Part shown: in pieces, positions 30,292 to 32,101 of the stretch
Numbering within the stretch: the stretch's first letter is position 1
How the letters are laid out: every line of letters begins with the position of its first letter
Source: a virus
DNA: 32,101 nt
Virus record (IMG/VR): IMGVR_UViG_3300013137_000070
Span: 1 to 32,101 of that record
Direction: 5' to 3' (one strand)
Position numbers and translations under genes: made by a program
The notes under the pieces: model-generated
What the model was told of the DNA's origin: nothing
Databases searched by the model: none
Seen by the model: only the letters and a program-made list of their open reading frames with translations

Positions 30292-30933
30292 TTATGAGAC
30301 AAAGGTGAAGAATTTATCCAGAATCAGCATGTGGTCAACAAGAATAGGGACCTTAGCATTCTTATTTAAAGAATCAAGAAGCTCGCCTTTAATCTGCATT
30401 GGAGCGATTGAAAGATTGTAATTGTGATCTATAAATATAGAAAAGGCTTCATTGAACTGGGAAAGCTTTTCGGGGTCAATCTTGACCATGCTGGTTTTCT
30501 CTCTGATTGGTTTGCCTTCCGGATCTTTATCAGATAATGATTCCGCAAGCAATGATGCAAGTTTGATTCTTTCTTCCTCTGAATCTGCAGAGATTAAAGC
30601 CACTTGTTCAGCATACACCTTTTGATTCTCCTCGGAAAGGACATAGGGACCTTCAGCATTAATTGGTTGGCCTTTATCATCTTTTAATGCATAATCTTCA
30701 ATCAAACTCTTTCTCTGCTCCTGCATTTCTGTTACTATAGCCGACAACTGTTTCATCAACCTGTACATAAAGACTTGTACAGCACCACTTTTTGATGCGT
30801 TTTCTTTCATGGCCATTAATGCCTGGTTGCGGATAGTGCCATTAGTCGAGAACTCCTCAATTTCAACCGCTTTCAGGGTTATCTTATTGTCCACCAAATC
30901 CGTTACTACTTCCGCCATCTTTACATCTTCCAT
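30292..30933 (-). CDS. hypothetical soluble protein, 213 aa
   Basis: AAGGAGG before ATG at 30933 sets the start over an upstream ATG at 30969 that overlaps the neighbour. The protein is acidic and helical with a core of KSGAVQVFMYRLMKQLSAIV, then YALKDDKGQPINAEGPYVLS, a LASLLAESLSDKD segment, and a final VPILVDHMLILDKFFTF. No motif is recognised. It is followed within a dozen bases by the sigma-like gene. Confidence 0.65.
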   Translation of the reverse strand: MEDVKMAEVVTDLVDNKITLKAVEIEEFSTNGTIRNQALMAMKENASKSGAVQVFMYRLMKQLSAIVTEMQEQRKSLIEDYALKDDKGQPINAEGPYVLSEENQKVYAEQVALISADSEEERIKLASLLAESLSDKDPEGKPIREKTSMVKIDPEKLSQFNEAFSIFIDHNYNLSIAPMQIKGELLDSLNKNAKVPILVDHMLILDKFFTFVS

Positions 30934-30952
30934 TTTTTTATCCTCCTTGTTA

Positions 30953-31348
30953 TTATTTAGATATGTCATCGGTTGTTTCCTTCTGCTGCTGTTGGTCTAA
31001 AAGAATTCTTAATAAAGCTTCTACCATTGTATTACCATATTTATATATGTATCTATGCTCTTTTGTGCAAGAACAAAGCGTCTTACCATCATTTGCTTTG
31101 CAAAAAGTTATATAGTCAAAGTCGCCTATCATCCCCAGCAGGCCTCGTTCTGGTTTGGTACTATCTCTTGACACAATATCCGGGACGCGTAAACAAGATG
31201 GTGCCACGGTAGATATATTCAAAAAGATATATTCGTGATCCTCAGGAGTTATAAACCGGTCGCCCTTCTGGTATTTTCCCATCTTCTCCTTAAACAGCTT
31301 CTGAAGTTTTGGATTCTTTATCAGTTCAAGCTCTGTTTTAGTTAACAT
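30953..31348 (-). CDS. hypothetical protein, 131 aa
   Basis: ATG at 31348 is preceded by GGGGGC. The protein starts with a lysine-rich helix (LTKTELELIKNPKLQKLFKE), has KGDRFITPEDHEYIFLN (28-44), a Cys-containing middle (Cys52, Cys83, Cys92, Cys94) and a Gln-rich terminal segment LLDQQQQKETTDD. It does not match a family known to me. The Cys set could bind metal but spacing is irregular. Confidence 0.6.
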   Translation of the reverse strand: MLTKTELELIKNPKLQKLFKEKMGKYQKGDRFITPEDHEYIFLNISTVAPSCLRVPDIVSRDSTKPERGLLGMIGDFDYITFCKANDGKTLCSCTKEHRYIYKYGNTMVEALLRILLDQQQQKETTDDISK

Positions 31349-31361
31349 AGTTGCCCCCTAT

Positions 31362-31616
31362 TTAACTTGCTATTTCTGGCATAGTAATTCTGAAATGACC
31401 CGCGTATCTATTGTTCCATGTTTGGAAGTATAATCCTACCAGTTCCAACCCAAAGGATCTGGCCAAAGCCTCAACCAGAGTCCACTTAACGACGCCATCT
31501 GGGAGTTCGATATTTAACCCTCCATCTTCACAGTACATATTCACCTTCCCGCCGTATCGTTCTATTAGGTTTATGGCTAATAGACGATTCTCCTCATTCA
31601 TGTCTGTGAACTTCAT
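31362..31616 (-). CDS. hypothetical protein, 84 aa
   Basis: GGAGG four bases before ATG at 31616 supports the start. The product is small and mixed alpha/beta: NEENRLLAINLIERYGGKV, a DGGLNIELPDGVVKW strand pair, VEALARSFGLELVGLYFQ, and a basic-aromatic end. It has no recognised motif or membrane segment. It belongs to the leftward run of short genes. Confidence 0.6.
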   Translation of the reverse strand: MKFTDMNEENRLLAINLIERYGGKVNMYCEDGGLNIELPDGVVKWTLVEALARSFGLELVGLYFQTWNNRYAGHFRITMPEIAS

Positions 31617-31668
31617 ATAGCCTCCTTTCTCTTTAGGAACTTTGCTACGGCCTTCTTGATATTTATGT

Positions 31669-31881
31669 TCACTTTAATATACTCTCGGAAGTTTTTAGCT
31701 CACAAAGTCTAAAGAATGTCTCCCACATCTTGTCTGCCTGCTTCTGCTCTCTGTTACTATTGCCGAGATAGCCATCTTCTCCAACTTCTATTCCCTCTTG
31801 TTGCGCGGCTATTTCCAGTTGGATTAATTCCCGTATCATCTTTGCCTCTGGTAATGTTATCACAGTAACCTCCTTACTCAT
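31669..31881 (-). CDS. hypothetical helical protein, 70 aa
   Basis: The longest frame uses ATG at 31881 (MSKEVTVITLPEAK), which has no good ribosome-binding site and overlaps a short ORF. AAGGAGG lies inside it, five bases before an in-frame GTG at 31863, so the true start may be that GTG (64 residues). The product is helical and charged (MIRELIQLEIAAQQEGIEVG, then a REQKQADKMWETFFRLCE helix). Function unknown. Confidence 0.55.
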   Translation of the reverse strand: MSKEVTVITLPEAKMIRELIQLEIAAQQEGIEVGEDGYLGNSNREQKQADKMWETFFRLCELKTSESILK

Positions 31882-31924
31882 TATAATTTAAGTCTTGCAG
31901 CGCCTTTGTTTCTTCTTTAGTCAT
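31874..31924 (-). CDS. possible 16-residue mini-ORF
   Basis: ATG at 31924 follows a GTGAGG site that can be part of a hairpin (31926-31946), and runs 16 codons (MTKEETKALQDLNYNE) to TAA 31876-31874, overlapping the next ATG. It may be a leader that couples to the downstream gene, or chance. Confidence 0.25.
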   Translation of the reverse strand: MTKEETKALQDLNYNE

Positions 31925-31925
31925 C

Positions 31926-31946
31926 GTAGCCTCACCCGAGAGCTAC
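31926..31946 (-). promoter_or_regulatory. hairpin covering a Shine-Dalgarno-like site
   Basis: GTAGC and GCTAC form a stem, extended by CTC/GAG with one bulged base, round a GGGT loop. The GAGG that would serve the mini-ORF at 31924 is inside the stem, so folding could block its translation. Next to it, 31950-31969 holds a second hairpin (CCGCC/GGCGG). Inferred only from pairing. Confidence 0.3.
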
Positions 31947-32016
31947 AAGCCGCCTGCTTTAGCTGGCGGAGTGTCACTCAAGGCCAGAACGACTGTCTCT
32001 TGGATGGGTTCCTTAA

Positions 32017-32101
32017 TTATTGCTTCTGCAGGATCAGTGCATTCAAGCACGCTTCAGCGAGGCTGTCTCCTGGGTAACTATACACATCGCCTAAAACTGA
32101 A
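32017..32101 (-). CDS. C-terminal end of a small phage protein (partial)
   Basis: Reading the minus strand from the window edge to TAA at 32019-32017 gives 27 codons with YSYPGDSLAEACLNALILQ near the end. The GDSLAEACLNAL segment is like the C-terminus of small uncharacterised phage proteins seen elsewhere. The gene begins outside the window. It is followed by the gap 31925-32016, which holds two hairpins and no clear gene. Confidence 0.45.
   Translation of the reverse strand, partial: SVLGDVYSYPGDSLAEACLNALILQKQ

Overview
The window is a 32 kb piece of a tailed phage (or prophage) genome of the contractile-tail myovirus type. The order MuF head protein, DUF2213 protease/scaffold, cement protein, DUF2184 capsid, DUF4054 connector, DUF3383 sheath, DUF3277 tube and Pam3-like baseplate is that of a small myovirus. 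A nested Rz/Rz1-type spanin pair points to a Gram-negative host. No host gene, tRNA, rRNA, integrase, insertion sequence or CRISPR array was found, and the host genus cannot be told from the sequence. All family names come from reading protein sequence by eye, not from a database search.

Plus strand, 1-6650: head module. It holds the end of an upstream gene, a small protein, a MuF-type minor head protein, a DNA topoisomerase IB with all five catalytic residues, a patch of small and broken ORFs including an HNH endonuclease remnant, the prohead protease with an in-frame scaffold start inside it, the cement protein, the major capsid protein and connector genes. 6722-10914: head-tail completion proteins, a decayed small gene next to a 41-bp direct repeat, a neck terminator, and a 529-residue protein with InlB-B-like repeats. 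10941-21214: sheath, tube, tail assembly chaperone with a -1 frameshift site (TTTTTTC at 12952), a short tape measure with a glucosaminidase domain, the full baseplate, a glycine-rich tail fibre and its chaperone.

21211-26818: a tightly coupled cassette of a DUF115-like protein, SAM methyltransferases and GT-A glycosyltransferases. Its last gene is a fusion that repeats, in one polypeptide, the methyltransferase and glycosyltransferase encoded by the two genes before it. It probably builds or modifies a glycan on the virion or on the host surface. 26832-28038: DUF5675 protein, spanins and a small membrane protein (holin candidate). A perfect 11-bp inverted repeat at 28058-28098 lies where the two transcription directions meet.

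Minus strand, 32101 down to 28115: a leftward block of mostly unrecognised small genes, a weakly sigma-like protein, a zinc-ribbon protein and a secreted lytic transglycosylase. The transglycosylase is preceded by three 52-bp tandem repeats, each carrying a Shine-Dalgarno sequence and a start codon. The muralytic enzyme is therefore on the strand opposite the spanins.

The items most worth following up are the topoisomerase IB in the head operon, the methyltransferase-glycosyltransferase duplication and fusion, the repeated start-site array before the transglycosylase, and the nested scaffold and frameshifted chaperone, which annotation pipelines usually miss.
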